Positions 21,757 to 33,845 of a DNA stretch of 64,000 bases are shown piece by piece. Location of the stretch: contig NC_069662.1 of assembly GCF_027244095.1 (NCBI RefSeq), positions 58,056,001 to 58,120,000 of the forward strand. The letters are read 5' to 3'. This stretch comes from Hemicordylus capensis (taxonomy: Eukaryota > Chordata > Lepidosauria > Squamata > Cordylidae). A program made the position numbers and the translations under genes. The notes under the pieces are model-generated. The model was given only the letters and a program-made list of their open reading frames with translations, ran no database searches and had not been told where the DNA came from. Within the stretch, counting starts at the first letter, position 1. Each line of letters begins with the position of its first letter.

Positions 21757-24700
21757 AATGATGATGTTGGTGTTGGAAATCAAGGATGCCACTGTTGCTG
21801 AACTGTTTCAAAATCAAAACCAGGCAACCACCCCTTTGCCTTCACCACAAAAACCCAAATGCCATTTAACAGAAAAGCAACAAGAACTAAAGCAAAAAAT
21901 AAATGAGCACATGAACCAAACAACCACCAGGGTTCGACTTCCAGCTCTAAAAACAGTTGCCAAAAAACAACTCGCTCAGGCATTAAAAGATGTCAATGCT
22001 GCACTTGCAGAAATAACAACCGATAATTTGCAAGAAACAAACCAACTAATGTACAGTGCAGCAACAATAACTACACAAGAGCTCGGATATAAGATCAGTG
22101 GACCTGTAAAAGAAGAAAGTAGTACATCACCTAAATGGAAGATTAGATTAGAAAATCAAATCTCCAGGCTTAGATCAGATGCTAGTAAATGGAAAGATAT
22201 GAAAGACAAGAAGCTGAAGAATGAAAACACCAAACAGTATCTGATCCAAAAATACCACCTAGATTCAAGGAAAATTAGAGAAGTCCTGGAAATAATAAAG
22301 CACCAAATAACAGCAGTGTCAAAGAAGATTAGCAGATACGAAGCCAGAATTACACAACACAGGCAGAATCTCCAATTCCAGTCGAATCAGAGATGTTTCT
22401 ACCAAAGCATAGAAGGAGAAACTGCAAGAAACCTAGAAACACCAAATAAAGAAGAAACAGTGCAATTCTGGCGGAAATTATGGGACAATCCAATAGATTA
22501 TAATAAAAAAGCAGGCTGGATGAAAGAGGTCAAAAAATGTAACCAACCAATGCAAGATCTAATAATAACACCAGAATTAATCAGTGAAAGAGCAAAGAAA
22601 ATTAAAAATTGGACTGCGCCAGGCGATGATGAACTGCATGGCTTTTGGCTTAAACACCTAACAAGCCTTCATAAACAACTATCAAAACAGTTCAATCACA
22701 TTTTGCAAGGAGGTGATACTAAACAATGGCTAACAACTGGGAAAACTCCTCTCATCATGAAAGACCCAGCAAAAGTTGCAGTTCCAAGTAATTATAGACC
22801 GATAACCTGCCTGCCAACCAGGTTCAAATTATTAACTGGAATAATAGCAGATGAAGTCATGCAACACTTATTAACTAACAAACAGCTTCCAGTTGAACAG
22901 AAAGGAAATTGCCCGAACACCAGAAGCACAAAAGACCAGCTGCTGATTGACAAAATGATTTTAGAAAATTGAAAGAGAAGAAAACCAATCTAAGTGTTGC
23001 ATGGATTGACTACAAGAAAGCCTTCGATTCATTGCCTCACACATGGATACTAAAATGTTTAGAAACAACTGGTGTCAGCAAAAACATTCAGATATTTATT
23101 TTAAAAAAGCAATGAGCATGTGGAGTACACAGTTAACAATCAATGGCGAGACACTTGGACAGGTTAGCATTAGAAGAGGCATTTTCCAAGGGGACTCACT
23201 ATCCCCTCTGTTGTTCGTAATCGCCATGACCCCACTTTCACAAATACTAAACAAAACAGGCCTCGGATACCAAACATCCAAAACATCCAGTAAAACCAAC
23301 CATCTGCTGTACATGAACGATCTGAAGTTGTATCTGAAGTTGAAGTTTCTGACTGAAAGTCCCAATCAGAAATCGAATCACTGCTAAACCCTGTCCGTAT
23401 ATTCAGTAGCGATATAGCAATGGAGTTTGGACTAGACAAGTGTGCTGCATTAATAATGAACAGAGGAAAAATAAGAAAAACAGAAGGAATAGAACTGCCC
23501 AATGGAAGCAAGATCAAGAACCTGGAAGAGAAAGAACATTACAAATACTTGGGCATTCTCCAGGCTGATAACACTGCACACACTGAAGTTAAAAGAAAAA
23601 TTGGAAGTGAATACATCAGGAGAGTTGGAAAAATCCTCAAGTCCAAACTCAATGGTGGGAACACCATACAAGCCATAAACACCTGGGCTATACCTGTTAT
23701 CAGATACACTGCAGGAATAATAGACTGGACCCAGGCAGAGCTAGAGATGCTAGATGGTAAGACCAGGAAAATCATGGCCATCAATCATGCTCTGCACCCC
23801 CGCAGTGATGTCGATAGGCTATACCTCCCTCGCAGCTCAGGTGGAAGAGGAATGCTGCAAGTCCATCAAACAGTAGAGGAGGAGAAAAGAGGCCTTGAAG
23901 AATATATCAAGGACGGTGAAGAAGATGCACTTCAAATGGTGAATAATGCTATTCAATAATAAACAATAATAAACAATAACTATTCAACACCAATGAAACA
24001 AAGCAGGCCTACAAGAAAGAACAAGTCAAGAACCGAGCAGAAAAATGGAGAAATAAGCCCCTGCATGGTCAATATTTGCACAATATAAGTGGAAAATCAG
24101 ACATCACCAAGACCTGGCAATGGCTTAAGAATGGCAACTTGAAGAAAGAAACAGAGGGTTTAATACTGGCTGCACAAGAACAGGCACTAAGAACAAATGC
24201 AATAAGAGCAAAAGTCAAAAAATCAACCACAAACAGCAAGTGCCGCCTTTGTAAAGAAGCTGATGAAACCGTGGACCACCTGATCAGCTGTTGTAAAAAG
24301 ATCGCACAGACTGACTACAAAGGAATGACAAAGTAGCAGGGATGATACACTGGAACATCTGCAAAAAATACAAGCTACCTGTAGCCAAACATTGGTGGGA
24401 CCATCAAATTGAAAAAGTTGAAGAAAATGAAGATGTAAAAATATTATGGGACTTCCAACTACAAACAGACAAACATCTGCCACACAATACACCAGATATC
24501 ACTGTGGTCGAGAAGAAAGAAAAACAAGTCAAAATAATCGACATAGCAATACCAGGGGATAGCAGACTAGAAGAAAAAGAAATAGAAAAAATCACCAAAT
24601 ACAAAGATCTACAAATTGAAATTGAAAGGCTGTGGCAGAAAAAGACCAAAGTAATCCCAGTGGTCATTGGCGCCCTGGGTGCAGTTCCAAAAGACCTTGA

Positions 24701-24975
24701 AGAGCACCTCAACACCATAGGGGCCACAGAAATCACCATCAGCCAATTACAAAAAGCAGCTTTACTGGGAACAGCTTATATTCTGCGATATATTATTATA
24801 TATTATTATATACTATATAATATACTATATATATTATAGTATAATTATATACTATATTATTCTATATCTATAACAGCAACAACATTGACATTAAAATTCT
24901 GGCATCCCAGGTCCTTGGGAAGGACTCGATGTCTGGATAAAACAAACCAGTCAATAACACCTGTCTGACTGTGTA
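21757..24975 (+). mobile_element. R4/Dong-clade LINE, nearly complete but inactive
   Basis: In order: an N-terminal region with basic and coiled segments (about 21780-22560), RT motifs including NYRPITCLPTRFKLLTGII and GIFQGDSLSPLLF, the catalytic-loop region YMNDLKLY (about 23310, where active relatives have YMDD), the post-RT region with KYLGI and SGGRGMLQVHQTVEEEKRGL, a CCHC knuckle CRLCKEADETVDHLISCC (about 24240) and a restriction-like endonuclease with PDITVVEKKEKQVKIIDIAI (about 24490). This layout is R4/Dong. Reading frame is lost at a few points (TGA at 22969 and shifts after 23387 and 23959), and D is replaced by N in the RT active site, so the copy is dead. A (TATA)n expansion sits near the 3' end. 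Confidence 0.9.
24786..24865. repeat. (TATA)-rich microsatellite
   Basis: TATTATA/TATACTATA units inside the 3' region of the LINE. Confidence 0.85.
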
Positions 24976-24998
24976 AAATAATAATAATAATAATTTAT
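24976..24998. repeat. (TAA)n tract at LINE 3' junction
   Basis: TAA/AAT repeats at the 3' end, matching the ATA tail and TAATGATGATG on the 5' side. Dong-type LINEs are known to insert into TAA repeats. Confidence 0.8.
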
Positions 24999-27040
24999 AG
25001 AACTACAGTTTTGAATACTGTGAACATATTTTTGTACACACACTACTGATTAAATTATTTTAATACTGAAATGCAGAGTTACTAGTCTGTTTAATATTGT
25101 GATAAAGCAACAGTGTTATCTTCTTTGCTTCAAATGGGCAGAACCCACGGGGTGTGTGATATAAATATCTGGTGGCTGATGGCAATGCTCTTAGCCCTGA
25201 TGACAACACCTATTGTGTGGCAATTGTCCTTCTGACCCACATTTCATCCTTCATGGTGCCATGTGTGTGGTGGTGACGCTTGAGTGAGACCATCTTAGCA
25301 CTCACTGCTCTAGGCTGAAGACAGTGGCTGTTACCCAGCCTTTCCTGGCTTGCATGAAGCTGTGGAACAAGAGGTCTTGGTGCTTTCCGAGTTCCACAGC
25401 TCTGCACAAGCCAAAAAAGATTAGAGAAGGGAAAGGAAAAACCCCTTCACCTGCACTGAGGTATCTACTAATTTGCAGCAAAGCTCTCTGAGGGGTGGTA
25501 CAACAGGAAGCCTCACCCCCTCCCAGTTCATATGTAACAATGTAATTAAAATATGTGTGATAGCTACTTGTGCCTCAGTCCAAAAAGAAAATGCTGAGAT
25601 CTGATTTACTTTTCGAGCCTTGGGTTCTCTTCTTCCGCCCCTTCCTCCTATGAGTTGCCTTGGGGAGATCCCAAACAGTGGATGTTGAAGAATAATGGCA
25701 ATCCACCACTTCCTGCATATACAGTATATATCCTAACACCCAGTGTTTGATGTTAGGATATCTATTCCCCGCAGAGGGAATAGATATCAGAGGGATATAT
25801 ATTCCCTCTGATTCCCCGCCTTTCCTTCATGATTGAGACAGATATTGCAATATAGCAGGTGTCATGTGGAACCGTCATTTTCACTCCATTGACAGCGGAT
25901 AGTGGGAAAGCAATGCCTCAGCTCTGCTAAACGAACCGAGTGTGGAAGTGGAAGGCCCTCCTCTCTCCCAATACTTGCTCTGCAGTCACCCCACGAAGTT
26001 GGTTGGAGCTTTGGCCCTGGACCAACAAAAGGAAGCACTCCTTTCTGCACACAACACCCAAGTTCCTCATGAGCCCTCTGCAGATGTCCCCCACTCCCAC
26101 AGGACTGAACACTGACTGACTGCACACATGGAGGAGAAAGGAAAACTGGGCCGGCCATGCATGCCCATGTTACTGACATAGCCATTGTCCGCTCTCCCCA
26201 CCCGTCATCAGGTTTGCAGTGTGTTATAAAAGGAGCCTGAGGAGCACAGAGCTGTATGTGCAAAGGGTCCCACTCACACAAATGCGGAATGTGCAGGTGC
26301 TGAGCCTCTCTCATGAGAATGCCTGGGCAAGGAGGCAAGCATGCGGGCTGTTGCCACCCAGCCCGGTTGCCAGATCCCTGCAAGCCCTGGGGAAGGGTAC
26401 TTCAGCAACACTTTCCCCAGTCTCAGCAACTGCCACAAACCAAGAGTCCAAGAGCTCCCTCTGACAACCTTGTCTCTCCCCAGCACATAGCCACGTCTTT
26501 ATTGGCCCTGAATGGCCACCTGGCTTGCCAGGGATCACTCTCATCCTTGGGTGCTCTGCCACAGGATGCCCTGTGACAGCCGACTCACATATGCCGCAAC
26601 GCCAGTCCCAGCCTAGCCTGTTTTGCTATTGATGTAGGAGCAATCCCCGGTCTTTCCCAACTCTGCCCACTCCAAACCACTCAGACAAATGAAGTGGACC
26701 GCACTCCTTGGAAGTTTGGAAGAGCTGAGTGGAGAACGGAAGGTATGGAGTATGAGTTCTATTATTAACCAGAGACACAAGGAACCCCACATCAGTGGGG
26801 GGCCCTATAGTTGGATGGCCTACCTCATAAGAATGAAGTCTAATGGAGAGCTGAAGCACATGGTGCCTGTGCTTTTCTATGGTGAACTGGCCCTGTCATG
26901 AGAGGGCCAGTCCCTGGCCAGCAAGCCAGCACAGGGGAAAGAGTATTTTGGGGCTTCCTGGACAGCTTGGCCCAGGTCTGTGAGTCCAAGTGCATTTTTT
27001 GGTCACAGTGGACCATACCCCAGGATCTTTTGCCTGCCCT
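24999..27040. other. Unassigned; contains tandem palindromes at 25757-25810
   Basis: Open frames around 25860-26580 on both strands show no known domain. No splice-bounded exon with homology was found. Confidence 0.4.
25757..25810. repeat. Two adjacent perfect palindromes
   Basis: GATATCTATTCCC (25757-25769) pairs with GGGAATAGATATC (25776-25788) across a 6-nt loop. It is followed at once by CAGAGGGA (25788-25795) pairing with TCCCTCTG (25803-25810) across 7 nt. Confidence 0.85.
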
Positions 27041-27345
27041 GATAGGCACATAGGAAGCTGCCATATACTGAGTCAGACCATAGGTCCATCTAGCTCAGTA
27101 TTGTCTACACAGACTGGCAGAGGCTTCTCCAAGGTTGCAGGCAGGGATCTCTCTCAGCCCTATCTTGGAGATGCCAGGGAGGGAATTTGGAATGTAGATG
27201 CTCTTCCCAGAGTGGCAGCTCCATCCCCTGAGGGGAATGTCTTACAGTGCAAACACTTCTAGTCTCCCTTTCGTATGCAACCAGGGTAGACTCTGAGCAG
27301 CTTAAGGGGACAAGTCATGCTTGCTACCATAAGACATATACAGTA
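27041..27345 (-). mobile_element. 5S-rRNA-headed SINE (Sauria type)
   Basis: In plus orientation ATAGGAAGCTGCCATATACT and CTGAGTCAGACCATAGGTCC form the tail; the 5S-like head ends the unit with GACAAGTCATGCTTGCTACC. Confidence 0.8.
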
Positions 27346-27979
27346 CATATTCCTTCCTAGGAAGTCAGTACAATCCCTTCAGTAAGATTTCAGTCCGGAG
27401 TAACAGAAAATTAGTGCCCCTCACCATCCCCCAGTATCAATAATTGTTCATGAGTGAGATTTCGTATCTGCGGAGCTCTTGCAAGGGCAGTGGTGCAAGT
27501 GGTGTAAGGAAAGGGTTAAAATGTCTCTTCCATGCGGAGGGTGGGTGATTAATGCCCAAAAGGCATGATCGCACTAAGCATGCCCCCTCAGAGTTTGTGG
27601 CCAATGGTTGCCACTTTATTGATATCCTGCCACCTTGCCCACAATCTGGCGACACGCACGGTGTGAAGCTTGCCGCGGTGCAGCTTCAGCAGAGCAGGAA
27701 AAGAGAGGGGTCCCTCTGCCCAGAAACCAGGAGTTGCGAAACATGGTCGAACAGCTGTCTGCGGGATGATTCCCAGTTTCGCGGATTAACCACACGTTCA
27801 TCTACCCAAGGTTTCACATGACATTTCAATGGGCCCAGTGAGAAAGAGAAAGAGAAAGAAGATTGTGTTTGTTGCCATCTCTCAGCTTTGGTAACTTGTG
27901 CACTTTCCCCCTGATCTATTTTTGCTTTTCTGCCATGCTTAACTTCTTGGTCATGTACATGCCATGCGTGGCTTTGCTT

Positions 27980-28355
27980 CAAGGGCAGAGGGAGGTCAGC
28001 AGCAGCCCGGGTTTTGCCACTGCCACGGACACCTAGCCCCGCCCCCTGCATATTATGTCAGATGCAGGGAGCATTTAGCCACGCCCCCGGCATCTAATGT
28101 CAGACGTGGGGGCATGGTTTAGCTCCCAAACAAGGCCACGCGGCCCTGTTTGGGAGTTAAACCAGCCAGCGCTGCATTCGCAGCATGGCCAAAGCGACTC
28201 TCCCTGCCTTTTAAAGGCCCCATTTGGGAGCTAAATCATGCCCCCTGCTTCTTACATCAGACACAGAGGCCGTGTCTGGGGCACGGGGTGCAGCCCCTGA
28301 GGGGCAGCGGCCTGGGTTCTTGGAACCCGTCTGCTCAATGGTGGTTCCACCCCTG
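27980..28355. mobile_element. GC-rich hAT element with CRE-like palindromes (copy 3)
   Basis: Perfect 8-bp duplication CTTTGCTT at 27972-27979 and 28356-28363. The right end is GTGGTTCCACCCCTG. Three degenerate palindromic motifs (TTATGTCAGATGC, CTAATGTCAGACG, CTTACATCAGACA) correspond to those of copies 1 and 2. Confidence 0.85.
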
Positions 28356-29139
28356 CTTTGCTTACTTTCTTGAGAAAAGCTGGGTTGGATACTGGCAGAG
28401 GGGGCTCCATGCAATCACAACTCTGCATGGAGGAAAGGTTGTCTCTGGGGCAGGTCTGTTGCCACAGAGCCAGGAGAAGGATGTGGGGAATTCTTGACTA
28501 TACACACCCTTACTCACCTGTGTCAATAGTTTTATTGGCTTTATTTAGATTAGTAATGTCAAACTGTGTGTTTAATATAGGTATTAGGGCCAAATTCTTC
28601 AGCACAACCTTTACTCAGTGGCCTGGTTTGCCACATAAAACTGTTTCTTCGCGACTGAAGCGCTCTCCTCTTCTTCTAAAGTGCCAGCAAAACTGTATGT
28701 GGTGTGCTTTTCTGCTTCCAATGTGCTGACTTCATGCCTTAGCCCCAAGTAAAGCATTCCTAGAATTTCCTGAAGCAAAGGGATTCTTCTCAACCAGGGC
28801 CAGAGTCAGGTTTTGGAAGGCTTCCCGGCAAAGCCCTCAGCAGGTGCCCCCTGACTCCTGGCTGAGCAAGTTAGCACACACGGGGTGTGGAAAAGCAGTC
28901 AGAAAAATCTTCAATGTTTTTCCTTTGGAGGAAGCCTAAAACTCCTCTTTGAATTTTGATTTCTCCTTAAAGGAACCCTGAAATTCTCTTTCGAACTTCA
29001 CTTTGGAGAAACTTGAGCACTAGACTATGGTGGCTGTGGCACTGCCACAGGCAGTGGGGCAGAGGAACAAGTTACTACCATGGCCATAAGCTCCCTGCAA
29101 TTGGGCTAAGCTTATCAGTCCAGGCGGCAGAGGCAATGG
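28356..29139. other. Unassigned
   Basis: AT-balanced sequence with no recognisable repeat or exon. Confidence 0.4.
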
Positions 29140-29285
29140 TGACAGCAGCAGCTCCTTCTTCAGCATTGCCATGGGCAGTGGCGCCATTTTACAATTCCCA
29201 GATACCTTGGCCCTTGACATGTGTCATAGCCATGGGACATCTGGGAATACTAAAATTCCACCACTGCTGAAGAAGAGTCTGCTGC
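29140..29285. repeat. Imperfect palindrome (MITE-like)
   Basis: GCAGCTCCTTCTTCAGCA on the left pairs with TGCTGAAGAAGAGTCTGCTG on the right, with further pairing of ATTCCCAGAT and ATCTGGGAAT. Confidence 0.6.
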
Positions 29286-29400
29286 TGCCCACTGTCACCT
29301 GGTAAGCTTGCTAGGGCTTAATAAGATAGCTTACTGGTTAGCAATGGGCAATGCAGCACTGATGGATTTCACTTCTTCAGCAGCACTGCCATGACTGATT

Positions 29401-29545
29401 GATTGATTGATTGATCAATCAATCATATTTGTACACCGCCCCAAACTTTTGTCTCTGAGCAGTTAACAATAGCATAAAACAAGTTAAAATATATACAAAA
29501 ACTTAAAACAAGTTAACGATTTAAAAATCACCCACAAATTGAAAC
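29401..29545 (-). mobile_element. L2-type LINE 3' end
   Basis: (TGAT)n tail, then TTTGTACACCGCCCCAAACT and GCAGTTAACAATAGCATAAA. The same 3' end is seen at 63206 onward. Confidence 0.6.
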
Positions 29546-29682
29546 CTTATTTTTTTTTTTTTAATATATATATTTTAAACATTAGCAGGCAAGTCAGGCC
29601 AGTCCAACAGACAGGTTAGACTAAGGGAGGCCAAGCCCCTTGCATCTGCTATGCTTCTTTTCTACTGAGCATTTAAAATAAA

Positions 29683-29775
29683 TAATAATAATAATAATAA
29701 TAATTGAGAAGCATTCAATCCAGCTGCTTTGCATGCAGAAAGTCCCAGGTTCAATCCCTGGCAACTCCAGGTCAG
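29683..29775 (+). mobile_element. (AAT)n and tRNA-derived SINE head fragment
   Basis: (AAT)n at 29683-29704, then CTTTGCATGCAGAAAGTCCC and AGGTTCAATCCCTGGCA, a tRNA-like B box. Not a tRNA gene: there is no cloverleaf and it belongs to a SINE. Confidence 0.55.
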
Positions 29776-30429
29776 TGTCCTGCTAGCGGGGCAGTTAAAT
29801 ATAAAAAAATAACCTGAATTCTTCACGTATTTGTAAGCAGGGGCAGGTCGATGGATTCGAAGAACCTGTCTAACCCTTCGTTGCAGAGCCTCTGAGCCTC
29901 CAGGAGAAACTGCAGAGCTCCCCACTCCCCAAGGTTGGAGGTCCCATAGCTGCCATCACCCTCTGCCTTCAGTCGCCTGTCACAGCCAGCCACCTGCTTT
30001 GGAGCCACCTCCCCTGGCTGTGCACATCCTCCTTCCATCGGCCAGGTGCCTGGAAGGAGAATGAATGCAGCCAGGTAAGTGGCTGACACCAGCCACCTCC
30101 TTAGGCCATTCACGTGGCTCTGTTCATCCTTCTTCCATTGCTCAAGCCCAACCGATGGAAGAAGGATGGGCACAGTGAACAACAGAAGGAGGTGGCTGGT
30201 GGCCGGCACCATGGGAGCCCTGACCTGAGGGAAGAGCGAGCTGCCGAGCATGCGCCAAGAGTGGGAGGGCTGCCTGTGTTCTGAACACAGGCCGCTCTCC
30301 CTTTGCACTCTCCCCTTGCTGTATTCTGAACACAGGCCACTCCCCACTGCCCATAAGATCATGAGGTTTGGCTGAAATGCTGTCAGCTATGTTGCCCGCT
30401 TTCCTGCAGTCGTGGGAACTAGGACGGCT
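29776..30429. other. Unassigned, with local inverted repeats
   Basis: GGAGGTGGCTGGTG and CACCAGCCACCTCC at about 30090-30200 form inverted arms. No family is recognised. Confidence 0.35.
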
Positions 30430-30815
30430 CCCAGTGGTAAGCCCACTTCAGTCCCCCCCTTAAATGAGGTTAAGTTCTACTGATTACCATTCTAGTGATT
30501 GTGTGCCGCCATGGCGCAGCTCTGCACTGTGGCAACACATGAGTAGACCCCGCAATCAGGAGGCAACAAGCAGCCACCCGGCCTCGGGGAATCTCCCCAG
30601 AATGCCCCCTGCGCTTGTGTGGGGTTTCCTGGGACTTCCGGCCGTTGGGTGGCCCCCAATCCCTGCTGCCCCTACCGACTCTGTGACAGAGCCGGTGGTT
30701 GTGTGGGTGGCCAGTCCGGCTGCCCAGGGACAGCTCCCTGCTCATCTGCTCAGCCCGCTTTCCCCGCAGAGCCCGTTAATGCTCTCCACACTGCTCGTGT
30801 AGATCGCCTCAGTGA
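30430..30815. mobile_element. GC-rich non-autonomous DNA element, unclassified
   Basis: Collinear with 62575-63065: GCCATGGCGCAGCTCTGCAC and TGGCAACACA, then a CCCGCTTTCCCCGCAGA-like stretch matching CCCGCTCTCCCCGCAGA. Ends are not sharp. Confidence 0.5.
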
Positions 30816-30824
30816 CACCAGCCT

Positions 30825-31113
30825 GAGATTTGGCAGAGATGTTGTCAGATATTTTTGTTTTCAGAAAGTAAGTTTTGCCATATCAAAAATGCAAGATGGT
30901 AGCTAAAAATAAATAGGGTGTAGCGATATAAAATGTAAAAAACAAAGCCATTTTTTAAAATCTGCATCATAGTGATACAAATCTGAGATTTGGCAGAAAT
31001 GTCCTTAATTTCAAAAAGTAAGGATCACCATGCCAAAAATCCAAGATGGTGGCTAAAAACAAATATATATATATATATATGGTGTTGCAATATAAAACGT
31101 AATTTTTTCACAC
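30825..31113. repeat. Two imperfect tandem units of about 140 bp
   Basis: Each unit reads GAGATTTGGCAGARATGT, then AAAAATSCAAGATGGTRGCT and ATATAAAAYGTAA. The second unit carries an (AT)n expansion. Confidence 0.8.
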
Positions 31114-31204
31114 AACAGAAGTAGAGAACAGTTCAAATCACTCATGGGTGGACTAAACAATGTAAGTATGAAAACTTATTCTATCAACCTATTCAGCAAT
31201 CAAG

Positions 31205-32046
31205 ATGTCTGCTAAGATAATTTGGCTCCTTGCTCATATTAAGAGGCTGATACACAGATTTATCCATGCCAAAAATGCGGTCAGGTTGAGTTGCAAGAAT
31301 GTTTTTATCAAAGTGAACGACACAGACGTCATTGCCATATCAGTTCTGCCATCACTGAAGGAGCTTGGCCTTCAGACTGTGTGGGTTTCTTTTGGAAGAG
31401 GCACAAAGCACTGAAGGATTCCGGTCCATGAGATCGCGGACACATTAGGGCCTGATAAAAATAGTGGACTACCCTTCTTCCAGGTATCCACTGGGTGTGA
31501 TACCATTACCTATCATCATTTTGTGCCAAAGGCAAGAGGTCTGCATGGCATGCATAGAATGTGTTTGATGATGTGTTAAGTGTTTTCACAAAACTCAGTC
31601 AGCATCCTGGCAGTAGTTGAAGACTAAGATCTTCACATCTCAGAGAGGTTTGCGGCAATCATGTATAACAGAGTTAATACGGCTGGGCCTGTAAGTGATG
31701 CAAGACTGGAACTTTTTGCAAGAAAACAAAAATCCTATTTTGATATTCTGCTGATCCAGGATGCCCTCTTACTGTATTCAAAGCAGACTGTATACCAGGC
31801 AGGAATAGTATGCGGCAAGCAACTGCTTGCAAACCAAACATGGCAAGTCCTGCTGAATGGGGATGGACAAAAGAGCAAGGCGCATGGGGAAAGCCTTTGG
31901 ACAACACTTCTTCCTGTCACAGGATGCTTCAAGGAGCTTACGAAATGTGCCTGCAAGGTTGACTGCAAAGGAATGGGTGAAGTAAAAGTGGTCAACTGCA
32001 CTGGACTGAGTAGCTGTACATGTTTGGATTATTTTGTTAATTCATA
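31205..32046 (+). pseudogene. Broken copy of a multi-copy animal gene family, probably element-borne
   Basis: Segments resemble a protein family that occurs in many copies in animal genomes, with a region of the form VHEIADTLGPDKNSGLPFF, a TGCDT motif, and a cysteine-rich C-terminus (CACKVDCKG). I do not know its function. Wide copy number in other animals suggests spread by a mobile element. It is a fossil with several breaks. The preceding tandem units (30825-31113) may be part of the same element. Confidence 0.5.
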
Positions 32047-32589
32047 AACCTTTTTTATGAACTATTTCAATATTGTGTTATATATTGTGTTCAATATTGT
32101 GTTCCTCATAAGAACCAGTTGTTGGACTGTATAGTAACGTAAAACATTGTTATTTACGATACATTTACAACAGAAATAATTTCAATTTCATAAGAAATAT
32201 GTTCTGCTGCAAATACTGATGCTTAATTCCATCTAATAAAATATATTCCATACAATTTGAATGCTATTTTTTTCAGTTTAACCTTGGTCTGTGGTGAATA
32301 TTACAATTAGAATGCAGTTGTTTTTTTAATAGGCAGCCATATTTATATATAGTTGTGTGAGTGTGTGCACACACACACACAACACACACACGCAGATGCA
32401 CGCACACACAGATTGGCACCATTACTGATTTCTACATGCAAAATCTTTTCTTATAATATTTGTGATATTGTAATATTTGTGATTTGTGATATTGTTTATG
32501 CATTTTTGGCTTATAACATCCCTGCCAATTTCCATATCTGTCCATGTATGCAGTAAAATCAGGGTTTTTACAAATTGTGTTACATAAGA

Positions 32590-32686
32590 GTAAAGCCATT
32601 GGAAACATGAAACAGCTGGGAGAGATCATCAGGAGATTTGGTGCAGGGTGTTATCGGTATGCTGATGACACCCAAATCTATTTCTC
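32590..32686 (+). mobile_element. L2-type LINE RT fragment
   Basis: A frame reading GEIIRRFGAGCYRYADDTQI and YFS covers the YADD active-site region of L2/CR1-group RTs. The fragment is cut off on the right by the following hAT element. Confidence 0.7.
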
Positions 32687-32977
32687 CATAGCGCTTTCCA
32701 GATTACACCCTGCAACGGGGTCACAACGTATCTCTGAAGTGTGCTTCCACACTTCCTGTGCTGTGACACACAGTCCCTTTGCTGACAGCAGGGGGCTGTT
32801 CATATTTCCAATGCCTTGTTTCGAATTTAATTGCAGCAATATAATGTATATCTGGCGTAATGAAACTGCTGTTTTTTCAGGTTGTTAATTTTCGTGAGAC
32901 TGATCACATTTTGAATGTGATTTGCCTGAACAAAAGCATTTTGCTACTGTTGAGCAGCTAAGCTGGAAAGCGCCCAG
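32687..32977. mobile_element. Non-autonomous hAT-like element, TIR family CAGGGCGCTTTCCAG
   Basis: Ends CATAGCGCTTTCCAGATT and AGCTGGAAAGCGCCCAG. Related to 479-852. Confidence 0.65.
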
Positions 32978-33595
32978 GTCAACATCATCAGGAGAAGGCA
33001 TAACCTCCCTAACTGCCTGCCTGGAGGCAGTTGTCGCATGAGGACAGCTGGGAAACACCCCAGCGGCACGCTGTCTTAGCTGGAGGGAGCACTGCCGAAC
33101 TTCCTGTGGTGGCCAGTGGAGGAGGAACAGGTATGGACCTGCGTTACATGCACATCCCTATTAATGACTTATGACTTGCAACTTACTTCAATCAGTTTGT
33201 TCTTTGACCACATAAGCAACTTGGAAGCCAAGCCAACTTGAAAAGGAGGCATTATCTTGGAACAACCAACTGGGTAGGAAGCACCACCTGCGAGTGCAAT
33301 AGAAAGAGGCACATGAAGATGAAGTGGTGTCAGACCAAATCTGGTTTCTTCTCCAACCTCTACTGTTGGACCATCCTGATGTCCTTGTCTTTTATTGTGA
33401 AAGGATAAGGGCTGAGTTAAAGGTTTCTTTTTGCCACCAAAAAGGTTTCTTTTTGTACATGGGAGCTCCCATGCAAACTGAGAATTTGCACTAGAACCCT
33501 GTATATCATCATAACAGGTTTTGTTCCACACTTTCATTTAGTGTCAGGTACTGGGAGCAACACAAAAACCTGGACCTACATGTTGCCCTGCCACT
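32978..33595. other. Unassigned
   Basis: Unrecognised sequence. Minus-strand frame 33169-33537 has no known domain. Confidence 0.4.
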
Positions 33596-33845
33596 TAATG
33601 GTGCAGCAGGGAAATGACTTGACAAGCAAACCACTGGTTGCCCGTTCGAATCCCCGCTGGTTTGTTTCTCAGACTATGGGAAACACCTATATCGAGCAGC
33701 AATGATATAGGAAGATGCTGAAAGGCATCATCTCATACTGCACAGGAGATGGCAATAGTAAACCTCTCCTGTATTCTACCAAAGTAAACCACAGGGCTCT
33801 GTGGTCGCCAGCAATCAACTCAACGGCACACTTTACCTTGACATG
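33596..33845 (+). mobile_element. tRNA-derived SINE (family T)
   Basis: A tRNA-like head (GGTGCAGCAGGGAAATGACT, GCCCGTTCGAATCCCCGCTG) is followed by ATAGGAAGATGCTGAAAGGC and ACGGCACACTTTACC. Confidence 0.75.

Noticed and set aside
20405-21801. Long frames through the Helitron, including a 353-codon minus-strand Ser/Pro/Phe-rich one
   Set aside because: They read through the purine tract and the CpG-rich segment in the wrong frame; only the IPMK frame from 21037 has homology.
29705-29775. tRNA-like A and B boxes
   Set aside because: Part of a SINE head; no cloverleaf, so not a tRNA gene. The same holds for the heads at 1790, 3165, 33596 and 44325.
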